Origin: an uncultured Acidobacteriia bacterium
Lineage (GTDB): Bacteria; Acidobacteriota; Terriglobia; Bryobacterales; Bryobacteraceae
Reading direction: 5' to 3'
NCBI GenBank assembly: GCA_903900705.1
Contig: CAIUOG010000005.1
Location: 1-64,000, forward strand
Length of the DNA stretch: 64,000 bases
Shown here: one piece after another, positions 34,845 to 42,995 of the stretch
Layout of the letters: every line of letters starts with the position of its first letter
Numbering within the stretch: the stretch's first letter is position 1
The notes under the pieces: model-generated
The model's input: only the letters and a program-made list of their open reading frames with translations
The model's database searches: none
Told to the model about the DNA's origin: nothing
Translations under genes and position numbers: made by a program

Positions 34845-35742
34845 GCGCGTCGGTTCTCCATTGTTCATACGGGGTCGGGTCCCGGTGTATTGCTTCGATG
34901 AGTGACTGCCAGGAAGGGGTGACGATGCCGGTCTGCGCGGCGAAGCGGCTGCCGTCCATGGTGCGGTCACAGATTTCGCCTTCGACGGCGGTGATGCCAA
35001 CTTCGAGGCCGAAGACCTCGCGAATCAGGCAGAGCAGGTCAAACTTGCTGATGGGCGCGGAGGTCACCTGGTGGAGACCGTGCAGCCCGGGCTGCGTCTG
35101 GATAATGCGGCCCACGAGTTCGGACAGGTAATTCGTGGTGAGGCCGGAATACATGGCCCTGGTGTAGCCCTGAATGTTCTGGCCGCGCTTCGAGAGGAAC
35201 CATTCGAGGAGCGAACGGAATTCCGAGAGTTCGCGACCGATGATGGACGTGCGGAGCGTGAGCGCGTTTTCGACGGCCACTTCGCCGAGGAACTTGCTGC
35301 GCCCGTAGAGATCGAGCGCGTCCGAGTCATCGGTTTCCTGATACATGCCTTTGCGGCCGGTGAAGACGCAATCGGTGCTGAAGTGCACGACTTTGCCGCC
35401 CCAGGCGGCGGCGGCATCGGCAAGGCGATGGGGCAGCAGGGAGTTGATGAGGATGCCGGGGATGGAGTCTTTGGCGGCCTCGCGCTGCTTGATGACGCCG
35501 ACGCAGTTGATGATCCACGTGGGGCGCAGATCGGCCAGGAGCGGACGGAGCGCTTCCCAGTTGCCGGCGTCGACACCCTGCAGAATGCGGGCGTCCTGGA
35601 GGAGGGTCACGTTGCGGAAACGCGGCGAGGTCACCAGACTGCGGCACGTGCCGTAGACTTCCGGGAACCGCGGCGAGAGGGTCTGGAACATTTTGTGTCC
35701 CAGCATGCCGGTGACACCGAGGATGAGAATGCGTTCGCTCAT
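34834..35742 (-). CDS. RmlD-like NAD(P)-dependent 4-keto sugar reductase
   Basis: The 302-residue protein has LILGVTGMLGHKMFQTL at the N-terminus, the RmlD-like STDCVFTGRKGMYQETD segment and the SDR catalytic Tyr/Lys in DLYGRSKFLGEV. It probably reduces the 4-keto group made by the neighbouring dehydratase. It lacks the C-terminal cupin domain of CapF, so it resembles the WbvR-type reductase of L-QuiNAc synthesis. It overlaps both neighbours. Confidence 0.88.
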   Translation of the reverse strand: MSERILILGVTGMLGHKMFQTLSPRFPEVYGTCRSLVTSPRFRNVTLLQDARILQGVDAGNWEALRPLLADLRPTWIINCVGVIKQREAAKDSIPGILINSLLPHRLADAAAAWGGKVVHFSTDCVFTGRKGMYQETDDSDALDLYGRSKFLGEVAVENALTLRTSIIGRELSEFRSLLEWFLSKRGQNIQGYTRAMYSGLTTNYLSELVGRIIQTQPGLHGLHQVTSAPISKFDLLCLIREVFGLEVGITAVEGEICDRTMDGSRFAAQTGIVTPSWQSLIEAIHRDPTPYEQWRTDAHAQ

Positions 35743-36686
35743 ACGGTCATCTGCTCCACGCGGGCGACTTCCTGGCGGGCCCAGTCGACGTACCGCGTGA
35801 GGTTCTCGTCCATGGTCTGAGCGGGGTCAAAGCCGAAGGCCTGGCGCGCGGCGGAAACGTCGGCGAGGCTGTCGCGCACGTCGCCGGCGCGGGGTGGGCC
35901 ATAGGTCACCCGGGCGTCAACGCCGGTGATCCGCTTCAGCTTTTCGACCAGCGCGTTGATGCTGATGCGGGTGCCGCTGCCGATGTTGAAGGCGCCCCAG
36001 ACGTCCGGCGCGAGGGCGGAGCGGTAGTTGGCCTGGACGACGTCCTGCACGCTGATGAAGTCGCGGGTCTGTTCGCCATCGCCAAAGATGGTGATGGGTT
36101 CGCCACGGAGCATGCGGAAGACGAAGATGGGGATAACGTTGCCGTAGGGGTCCAGGCGCTGGTGGGGGCCGTAGACGTTGAAGTAGCGCAGGGCGACGAA
36201 CCGGATGCCGTACAGCTTGGCGTAGGCGAGCCCGGCCTTTTCGGCGCCGAGCTTGGAAGCGCCGTAGGGGGAATCGGGTTCGACGGGATGATCCTCTTGA
36301 ATAGGCAGCGTTTTGAGTTCGCCGAAGATGCCGGCGGAGGAGGAGAAGACGACCTTGGGAACGCGGTGAACGCGGGCGGCTTCGAGGATGTTCAGGGTGC
36401 CGAGAATGTTGGTCTGCGCATCGTCAATCGGCATGTCTATGGAGCGTTTGTTGCCGACCGAGGCGGCGAGGTGGAAGATGGCGTCCACACCTTCCGCGAG
36501 GGCATCGACGAGGGCTTTGTCACGAATATCACCTTCGACAAAACGGGCCTGGGGAACGGCATCGAGATTGATGCGATGGCCGGACTGGAAGTTGTCCAGG
36601 ATGGTGACTGCATGGCCGTCCGCGAGTAACTGCCGGGCAAGATTGGAGCCGATAAACCCGGCGCCGCCCGTTACGAGTGTTTTCAT
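35739..36686 (-). CDS. NAD-dependent epimerase/dehydratase (GalE/Gne-like)
   Basis: A 315-residue extended SDR. It starts MKTLVTGGAGFIGSNLARQL, has the catalytic SSSAGIFGE and YGASKLGAEK motifs (Tyr-Lys), and VYGPHQRLDPYGNVIPIF. It likely interconverts UDP-glucose/galactose or their N-acetyl forms to supply the polysaccharide operon. The start at 36686 begins the Rossmann strand. An extension to 36749 would overlap the upstream gene and carries no domain. Confidence 0.9.
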   Translation of the reverse strand: MKTLVTGGAGFIGSNLARQLLADGHAVTILDNFQSGHRINLDAVPQARFVEGDIRDKALVDALAEGVDAIFHLAASVGNKRSIDMPIDDAQTNILGTLNILEAARVHRVPKVVFSSSAGIFGELKTLPIQEDHPVEPDSPYGASKLGAEKAGLAYAKLYGIRFVALRYFNVYGPHQRLDPYGNVIPIFVFRMLRGEPITIFGDGEQTRDFISVQDVVQANYRSALAPDVWGAFNIGSGTRISINALVEKLKRITGVDARVTYGPPRAGDVRDSLADVSAARQAFGFDPAQTMDENLTRYVDWARQEVARVEQMTV

Positions 36687-36745
36687 TTTCGTTACGTTGG
36701 TGTGAGGTCGGCAGGCAAGCCCCTTTGCGCCGAGCACAGACTCCC

Positions 36746-37975
36746 TCATTTTCTCACGCGGTTGTTTATGACAGCGGTGAATACTTCTTCCAGGCGGCTG
36801 ACGCCGTGTGAGAAGCAGAGTTCGCGCTGGTAGTAGTGGCGACCGGCCTCGCCCATCGCTTGGAGGCGTTCGGGAGGGAACTGCGCCATGGCGAGCGCGG
36901 CGGCGGCGACGGACCCGGCGTCACCGGGGTTGGCGAGCAGGCCCGCGCCGGCGGCGGAGACGATATCGGCGGCGTCCCCGCGAACGGCCATGAGGATGGG
37001 TTTGGCGGCGGCGAGATAGGCCTGCGTTTTGGAGGGGATGGTGATGGAGAAGAGGGGATCGTCTTTGAGATGCACGAGGAGAACGTCCGCCACGGAGAAG
37101 AGGGCTGGCATTTCGGAGACGGGGCGGTAGGGGAGGAAGAGCACGTTCCGCTTCCCGCGGGACTTCTCTTCGAGGCGGGCTTTGTCTATGCCGCCGCCGA
37201 CGAAGACGAACTGGATGCGCGGGTTCTTTTCGGCGCAGATGTCGGCGGCGGCGAGGACGGCGTCGAGAGCCTGCCCTTTGCCCATGGTGCCGGCGAAGAC
37301 GATGTTGAAGCGGCCGAGCATGCCGAGACCGCGGGCGACATCCTCGTTATAAGGAGGCGGGACGCCGGCGGTTTCGTCACACCAGTTGGGGATGAAGGAG
37401 ATTTTTTCGGGGGGCACGCCGCGTTCCGCGAGTTTGCGTTTGAAGCCGGGCGAGAGGACGACGAGGTGGGCGGCGCGCCGGTAGACGAAGGAACACCAGC
37501 GATCGATGCCGCCGAGGATGCGGGGATTGGAGAGCATGCCGGTTGTGGCGAGGGTGTCCGGCCAGAGGTCCTGAATGTCATAGACGAACGGGATGCCGCG
37601 CAGGGCGGACAGGACGGTGGCGGGCAGGCCGACGGTGGCGGGCGGGTGATAGACGTAAGCGACGTCTGCCCGGCGGACGGCGAGGGGGCCGAGGAGGGAG
37701 GCGGAAAGCGCCCAGGAGGCGTAGTTGAGCACGCGGCCGATGGCGGACGCGCTGTGGCTGGGGTAGAGCGGGACGCGGTTGACGCGGATGCCCTGGAGGG
37801 TTTCGCGCTGAAACGGGAGGATGCGGTAGCCGGGGTAGACTTTGCCGCCGGGATAGTTCGGGAACCCGGTGAGGACTTCCACGTGGTGGCCGCGGCGGGC
37901 GAGTTCGAGCGCGAACGGGAGACCTTTGAAGAAGGGCTCCGGGGCGAAGAACTGGGCGAGGAAGAGGATTCTCAT
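36746..37975 (-). CDS. Glycosyltransferase family 4 (WbuB-like)
   Basis: A 409-residue GT-B transferase with an N-terminal acceptor domain (LFLAQFFAPEPFFKGLPFAL, EVLTGFPNYPGGKVYPGY) and a C-terminal nucleotide-sugar domain (FNIVFAGTMGKGQALDAVLA, VLLVHLKDDPLFSITIPSK). The FPNYPGGxxYxGY signature is characteristic of WbuB-type transferases, which add L-FucNAc or a related sugar. This matches the L-sugar genes in the same operon. It is the first gene of the unit, with about 60 bp to the epimerase. Confidence 0.9.
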   Translation of the reverse strand: MRILFLAQFFAPEPFFKGLPFALELARRGHHVEVLTGFPNYPGGKVYPGYRILPFQRETLQGIRVNRVPLYPSHSASAIGRVLNYASWALSASLLGPLAVRRADVAYVYHPPATVGLPATVLSALRGIPFVYDIQDLWPDTLATTGMLSNPRILGGIDRWCSFVYRRAAHLVVLSPGFKRKLAERGVPPEKISFIPNWCDETAGVPPPYNEDVARGLGMLGRFNIVFAGTMGKGQALDAVLAAADICAEKNPRIQFVFVGGGIDKARLEEKSRGKRNVLFLPYRPVSEMPALFSVADVLLVHLKDDPLFSITIPSKTQAYLAAAKPILMAVRGDAADIVSAAGAGLLANPGDAGSVAAAALAMAQFPPERLQAMGEAGRHYYQRELCFSHGVSRLEEVFTAVINNRVRK

Positions 37976-38485
37976 AGCGGATTACCAGTGCAAAATGCGC
38001 ACTTTTCCTGCCTTATGGTAGCGAATTGGTGCTTCCTGAGGGATGTTTTGAGGCGGTTTGGAGTGCGGTGTTGGTGGGCCAGGCGTTTGTTTTTAGATAG
38101 TTGGCAGGTTCGTTCCGCAAATTTTTCGTTTTTGGCGGCAAAAAGGGGGCCGGAGGCCGGGCGGAGGCGAAGCGGGGTGGCCGGTGAGGCCGGGGTGGTC
38201 GGGTTGATTGTGCGCGGTGTCATCCGACCGGAGTATGGCATGGCGGGGGATGGTTTGGGGGTGGGGTGAGGCGGCAGGTGGTTGATTTGAAAGGGGAAAG
38301 ATTTGGGGCGGGGGTGTGAATCACAGTGGCGGGCGAGGCCTACCCTCATCCTTGGTGGGTCGGTGGCTGAGCGCCGGACAATCGGGACATAAGGCAAAAT
38401 GTTATCTTCCGCGATACGCATCGCCTCTGGATTGCTTACGCGATTTTTTCACACTCTGGGAAGAGTCAACTTCTCATGGCTGGAC
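37976..38485. other. Non-coding stretch upstream of the polysaccharide operon
   Basis: About 500 bp without a convincing gene on either strand. It should contain the operon promoter near 37990-38100. No clear -35/-10 pair or operator is visible. Confidence 0.4.
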
Positions 38486-38570
38486 GAAGGCCAACGACGC
38501 GGCCATTAGGGTGAATGCTGCGATTCGGATGATTATCGAAACGAGTATAGCCGTCCCCCCTACCCGCGTG
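38486..38570 (-). pseudogene. Decayed duplicate of the 5' end of the neighbouring secreted-protein gene
   Basis: About 85 bp repeat the start and upstream region of the gene at 38598-39068, with 44 bp identical (38486-38529 and 39017-39060). In this copy the initiator ATG is ATA (38535-38537), and coding similarity stops after the signal peptide (IRIAAFTLMAASLAF). It is a non-functional fragment lying directly downstream of the intact gene. Confidence 0.85.
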
Positions 38571-38597
38571 AAGTGACAATTTCGCGACAGGCCGACG

Positions 38598-39068
38598 CTA
38601 CTGCTTGGTGAAAACCAAGAACTCGTCGACAGGCCGACCCGTGTTGAATCCGGTGCCCTTTCGTGTCTCTGTCATTGTCTTGCCATCGGCAGAAATCACG
38701 ACGTCCGTGACGGTGGTGCCCTTCGAGCTCTTCGACGTATTTCGAAGATGGCGTTCATCGACTCGTACCGAACTCCGAACACCGCCCCCTTCCGTCGACC
38801 TCTCCTTCCCATCGGCAACCAAATCGATAACAATCGGCTTTCCGCTTGGGGTCATGTCGGGCTTTCCGCTAGCGAAAAAATAGCTGATACGGCGACTGTC
38901 CGCTCCGGTTGATTCGATCACCATGTACCGGGTACGCTGCGCCTCCGCCGGTCCGGGGCTGATGTACTTGGTCTTCTCGAGGTCCGGCTTCCAGGTTCCG
39001 ACAAAAGGGTCGGCGGCGAAGGCCAACGACGCGGCCATTAGGGTGAATGCTGCGATTCGGGTGATCAT
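38598..39068 (-). CDS. Small secreted hypothetical protein (lipocalin-like beta fold suspected)
   Basis: The 156-residue protein has a signal peptide (MITRIAAFTLMAASLAFAAD). The mature part starts PFVGTWKPDLEKTKYISPGP and is made of short beta strands, ending RPVDEFLVFTKQ. This arrangement (GTWK near the start, repeated xxISADGKTMTET-type strands) resembles small lipocalin-like secreted proteins abundant in Solibacter-type genomes. The function is unknown. A partial duplicate lies downstream, which suggests the family expands by local duplication. Confidence 0.75.
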   Translation of the reverse strand: MITRIAAFTLMAASLAFAADPFVGTWKPDLEKTKYISPGPAEAQRTRYMVIESTGADSRRISYFFASGKPDMTPSGKPIVIDLVADGKERSTEGGGVRSSVRVDERHLRNTSKSSKGTTVTDVVISADGKTMTETRKGTGFNTGRPVDEFLVFTKQ

Positions 39069-39100
39069 CGCGTCGAGTATAGCCGTGCCCCCCCCCGCGT
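39017..39100. repeat. Source copy of the duplicated 85-bp segment
   Basis: This covers the promoter-proximal region, start codon and signal peptide codons of the intact gene. It matches 38486-38570 at roughly 85-90 percent over its length. Confidence 0.85.
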
Positions 39101-39303
39101 CAACCCGCTAACGCCGCCTACCTTTGCGCGCGGGAATCGGCAGCCCTCGGCCCAGCCCGAGACGTACCGTCGCCCTCGGCTTTTGTCTCGGTACTTGGCT
39201 GATTAGCCTCCGTCGCCGGACTCTTGCGGTCGGTGGCCGCAAGCGCGATTCTCGGGTGCCGCAACGTTCCGCGCCCGATTCTTCACCGCCTCGAATCGGT
39301 AGC

Positions 39304-39340
39304 GTTCGAGACGTGTCCAGCCTGGGTGCCCAGCCCGGAC
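39304..39340. repeat. Dispersed 37-bp motif, copy A (diverged)
   Basis: GTTCGAGACGTGTCCAGCCT is related to copies B (39421) and C (51382) over the first 25 bases and then diverges. Confidence 0.4.
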
Positions 39341-39420
39341 GCGCATCGGCGTTGCGCTCGATGATGCTGAAAACAATAGGCGTCCACGGGTTCGATCACA
39401 GGGTCATTTGGGTGGAAAAA

Positions 39421-39457
39421 GTTCGAAACGTATCCAGACTGGGGAGCCAATTGTCAA
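39421..39457. repeat. Dispersed 37-bp motif, copy B
   Basis: GTTCGAAACGTATCCAGACT, then GGGGAGCCAATTGTCA. About 29 of 37 positions agree with copy C near the DUF5615 gene. It could be the end of an insertion sequence or a miniature element. Confidence 0.5.
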
Positions 39458-39508
39458 TTCTCCAACTTGCCGCCATCTCAGGAACCTTCTGCATCGCCGA
39501 ACAACTCC

Positions 39509-40419
39509 TCACGGCCGCCCCGCCAGCACCCGCATCAAATAAATGTCCCCCAGCGCCAAATCCTCGCTTGTATACAAAATCGAATCCCCCGCCGGCGACG
39601 CCGTCAAATTCCTCGGCCCGTGAAGGACGCGCCGCGGTGGCGTTCCCGGAAACTTCCTGATCCGCCCGCTGGCCAAATTCAGCTCTGCAAAGTGTCCAGC
39701 CTGCCCCTCCTCGAGGAAAAACAGGCTCCCGCCCCGCACATCCCAGGTGCGATAGAGCGCATGCTCCGTCCCCGGCAAAAGCGCCCCCGGACTACCCCCT
39801 GCCTTCCGCTCCCAGATGCCGTCGCCCTGCATCCGCCGCGCATACAGGAAACGCCCCGGCGGGCTCTCCCGCAAATCAAACATCTCGTCTTCAAACACTT
39901 CGACGGGATGCCCTCCGGCCACAGGTGTCTTCACAACCTGCCCGGCAGATCCGCGCAGACAATACAGAAACCGACCGTCCGCCGACCAGGCCGGCACCGT
40001 GTATTCCGCATCGTCCGGCGTCACCCGCCGCACCTTCCCGCCACGTGACGGAATCACCAGGATGTTGGTGAACCGCGTTCGCTGACTCGCATCCACCGTC
40101 CCGTCAAACGCGATCCATTCTCCATCCGGCGACCAGACCGCACTCCCCAAATCGCCCCCCAACGACGTGATCTGCCGCGTCCCCGACCCATCCGGTTCGC
40201 ACAAATACAGTTCGTACACCCCCGTGCGCTTCGAACGAAACACCACTTGCCGCCCATCCGGCGAAAACTGCGGCTCGCTATCCTCCGCGCTCGAACCCTG
40301 AAAGCGCGTCTCCTTTCCCGTGGCCGGGTCCAACCGCCAGATATTCAGGTCCACCAGCGCCCGGCTGAATACAAAGGTCCGTCCCTCCGGCGCGTTCCGA
40401 AGGTTGCGAAACTCCCCAT
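39509..40419 (-). pseudogene. Frameshifted C-terminal PD40/TolB-like propeller of the Ser/Thr kinase
   Basis: This stretch encodes an intact run of PD40 blades (FRNLRNAPEGRTFVFSRA, SEPQFSPDGRQVVFRSKRTG, SAVWSPDGEWIAFDG, ending DIYLMRVLAGRP). It has no plausible start codon and lies in the +1 frame relative to the kinase upstream. Removing one base in the GGG at 40420-40422 (minus strand) joins the two parts as HAVRIADGEFRNLRNAPEG. It is therefore the 3' part of the kinase gene, separated by a single-base insertion or a sequencing error. Confidence 0.85.
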
Positions 40420-42221
40420 CCCGCGATCCGCACCGCATGCCCCCCTGACCCATCCAGCCTGACTTGCCACAAGGCCCCGGAACCCGCATACAGAGCGGTC
40501 TTTGAATCCTCCAGCCACGCGTCGCCCTCCACATTGCCAGCCGCCGCGTAGCAGGTCTCGTGTTGGGGAGCCGCCAGTTCGAGCGCGCAGAGCCAGGCCG
40601 CGTCAGCCCTCTTGCGCCGGAAAAGCAAACGCTTCCGGTCAGGAGAAACGACAGGAGAGTCTTCGCCAAAACCAGGCTCCCTGGTCAGAAACGTCTTGCT
40701 TCCATCCGCCAGGTTGATCCGGACCAGGGACCGGCCCCACGGCGCCAGATCGCTGGCGATCAGAGAACCCCCATCTGGCCAAAACTCAATGCCGTAAAAT
40801 CCCTCGTGGTCCGCCGTCAAACCCGCCAATCGCGCCGGACCATCCACCGGAGCCACCATGATCCGGGTCTCGCTGCCATCCCGGGCACGGCTCTGCCACG
40901 CGATCATGCGCCCGTCCGGCGACCATACGGGGCCGTATTTCGGACGGGAATCGTTCGTAATCCGGCGCAAATCACCGCCCGCCAGACTCTGTATGTAAAC
41001 CTCGTCATGATCACTGTCGTCCCCGCTCCAGACAAACAGAAGCCTCCGACCGTCCGGCGAAATCGCAGGTTCACGCTCAATGCCGTCGTAGCTCGTAATC
41101 GCCACCGGACTGCTGAGACGGAGCACCGCAGGCGCAGACACCGGCCAGAATCGGACCGCCAAGCCGGTCGTAACAGCAGTGATCGCAGCAGCCGCAAGCC
41201 ACCACCCCGCCGACCGCGCACTCCGCCGCGTCGCGATACTCTCCAGCCGTGCCGCAACCGCAGCCGCGCTGGGACGAGCCCCCGGGTTTGTACTCAACAT
41301 CTCCAGGAGCAGCGCATCGAATTTTTCCGGCAGCCCCCGCCGTACCGACGAAGGAGTCCGCAATTCCCCCATCGCCGCCGCGCGCGTCAGCGTCAGCGTC
41401 GACGTTCCCGCTCCGGCCAGCGCAAACGGATGCACCCCCGTGGCCAGTTCATAGAGCACGATTCCCAGCGAGAAAATATCGGTAGCCGGCGTCAACGAGT
41501 GCCCTAACCCCTGCTCCGGGGACATGTAACGCAAAGTACCCATGGGCCGGGCATTTCCCCATGCGGCGCCTTCCGCCGCCAGCCCGAAATCCAGCACCTT
41601 CACATAGCCATCCGCCCGCACAATCAGGTTCTCCGGCTTGATGTCCCGGTGAATAATCCCCCGCGCGTGCGTCGCCGCCAGCGCCTCGGCAATGCGCTTT
41701 CCCCAGAGCGCCACCTGCGGAAGCTGATGCGCGTGGCCAATCAGCTTTCGCACCGGCTCGCCCTCCACCAGTTCCATCGCGATGCCCACGGTGTCCGTGC
41801 TGCGGATGACCTCGAAGATTGTCACGATGCCGGGGTGATTCAGTGCAGAAGCCGCCCGCGCCTCCCGCGTTAATGCCTCAATAGCATTCACGGCCCCCAG
41901 ACGCCGTGAAGAGATGCACTTGATCGCCACGCGCCGCCCCAGGTCAGGGTCGAGCGCTTCGTAGACTTCCCCCATGCCGCCCCGGCCCACTGGAGCCAGC
42001 AACTGAAACCGCCCCAGCCACTGCCCCACGCGCTCCCACTCCGGAACCGGCGTCTCCTCTTCATCGAGCGGCGCGTCCGCAGTCTCCAGAAGTTCCCGCA
42101 CCTTCGCGCGCAGTTCTTCCTCCGGCAACTCTCTGCTTATGAATTCCTCACGTGACCCGGCGGGAAGTTCGCCCGCCTCCTCATAGACCGCCCAGACGCG
42201 CTTCCGCTGGTCTTGCGTCAT
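40278..42221 (-). CDS. Ser/Thr protein kinase with PD40 propeller, truncated by frameshift
   Basis: The frame gives 647 residues, and about 903 would result without the frameshift at 40420. The kinase domain (about 65-330) has the P loop PVGRGGMGEVYEA, HRDIKPENL, DFGLAAEG and RYMSPEQGLG. A membrane helix follows (GWWLAAAAITAVTTGLAVRFW, about 345-365), then PD40 propeller blades (SPDGRRLLFVWSGDD, YGPVWSPDGRMIAWQSRA). Its last about 45 residues after the shift are out of frame. It lies 46 bp downstream of an ECF sigma factor gene; such pairs are common in acidobacteria and planctomycetes and suggest that the kinase signals to the sigma factor. Confidence 0.85.
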   Translation of the reverse strand: MTQDQRKRVWAVYEEAGELPAGSREEFISRELPEEELRAKVRELLETADAPLDEEETPVPEWERVGQWLGRFQLLAPVGRGGMGEVYEALDPDLGRRVAIKCISSRRLGAVNAIEALTREARAASALNHPGIVTIFEVIRSTDTVGIAMELVEGEPVRKLIGHAHQLPQVALWGKRIAEALAATHARGIIHRDIKPENLIVRADGYVKVLDFGLAAEGAAWGNARPMGTLRYMSPEQGLGHSLTPATDIFSLGIVLYELATGVHPFALAGAGTSTLTLTRAAAMGELRTPSSVRRGLPEKFDALLLEMLSTNPGARPSAAAVAARLESIATRRSARSAGWWLAAAAITAVTTGLAVRFWPVSAPAVLRLSSPVAITSYDGIEREPAISPDGRRLLFVWSGDDSDHDEVYIQSLAGGDLRRITNDSRPKYGPVWSPDGRMIAWQSRARDGSETRIMVAPVDGPARLAGLTADHEGFYGIEFWPDGGSLIASDLAPWGRSLVRINLADGSKTFLTREPGFGEDSPVVSPDRKRLLFRRKRADAAWLCALELAAPQHETCYAAAGNVEGDAWLEDSKTALYAGSGALWQVRLDGSGGHAVRIAGWGVSQPSERAGGTDLCIQPGAGGPEYLAVGPGHGKGDALSGFERGG

Positions 42222-42267
42222 TGCTTTTCCGGCGTCATTGCTGTTCCGGAGTCATGGCTTGCCTGCG

Positions 42268-42867
42268 TCATGCGTTGCCGGAAGCAGTGGCGCGCCGCCC
42301 GGGTCCGAACTCTTCCGCCATCCAGTCCCGCGCGAAGTTCCACCACCTGGCCACACTGCGTGGCGAGGCCCCCATGCGCGCCGCAATCTCATCCCCTGTG
42401 AGCCCCTCGAACACCCGAAGCTCCACCACCGTCCTCAACCTCGGACTGATCTCACTCAGCCGGTCCAGCGCACTTTCGATCTCACGCAGGGACTCACCCC
42501 CCGCTTCCGTCCCGTGAAAACTCTCTTCGAAGCTCTCAAATTCCGCGCGCTTCGCCAGGGGCCGGGCATGGTGAGCCAGCAGGCGCTGCATCAGGTAGGC
42601 CGAAAAATGCAGAAAGGAGTGGCGCTCTTCTTCTTCACTTTCCGCACCCTCGCGGAGTTCCCGCACCTTGCGCAATTCCAGGTACAGTTCATTCACCAGC
42701 GCCGTGGGCTGCCAAGTGTGGCGCGAGTCTTCGCCCTGCATCCGCGACCGGGCAATCCTCTTTAACTGCGGGTAGAGCGCCTCCACCAGTTGCCCCGCCG
42801 CCGCCGCGTCTCCTCCTCGAAACCGGGCCATCAGATCCCGAACAGATGCTGTGGGTGATCCATTCAT
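42268..42867 (-). CDS. RNA polymerase sigma factor, ECF subfamily (sigma70_ECF, Solibacter/planctomycete type)
   Basis: This 199-residue sigma factor has region 2 (LYPQLKRIARSRMQ, TWQPTALVNELYLEL) and region 4 with a helix-turn-helix (LRTVVELRVFEGLTGDEIAA, MGASPRSVARWWNFARDWM). The T..PTALVNEL signature is typical of the ECF group linked to Ser/Thr kinases. It precedes such a kinase gene on the minus strand and is divergent from the dockerin protein gene, whose promoter it might control. No anti-sigma factor is encoded next to it. Confidence 0.92.
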   Translation of the reverse strand: MNGSPTASVRDLMARFRGGDAAAAGQLVEALYPQLKRIARSRMQGEDSRHTWQPTALVNELYLELRKVRELREGAESEEEERHSFLHFSAYLMQRLLAHHARPLAKRAEFESFEESFHGTEAGGESLREIESALDRLSEISPRLRTVVELRVFEGLTGDEIAARMGASPRSVARWWNFARDWMAEEFGPGRRATASGNA

Positions 42868-42995
42868 AGATACGCTGCGAATCCCTCGAATTGTATCGCA
42901 CCAAAGAAAAATATTTTTTTTCCCGTGGCAGAATCCAGGCCCCCGCTCTCCCTTACATCATTGACCCCGAATTCAGCCTTTCGGTGAGGATTACT

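Larger units (their letters stand above)
39101..39508. other. Non-coding stretch with two degenerate copies of a 37-bp motif
   Basis: About 400 bp without a supported gene, between the small secreted protein and the 3' end of the broken kinase gene. It holds two copies of a motif also seen at 51382 (listed separately), so it may be scar tissue of a lost mobile element. Confidence 0.4.

Noticed and set aside
36836-38269. 477-codon plus-strand frame over the WbuB-like gene
   Set aside because: Gly/Glu/Asp-rich shadow. The glycosyltransferase motifs are on the minus strand.
42891-42995. Upstream start for the dockerin protein
   Set aside because: The extra 35 residues are not signal-like, and ATG at 42996 has a GAGGA site.
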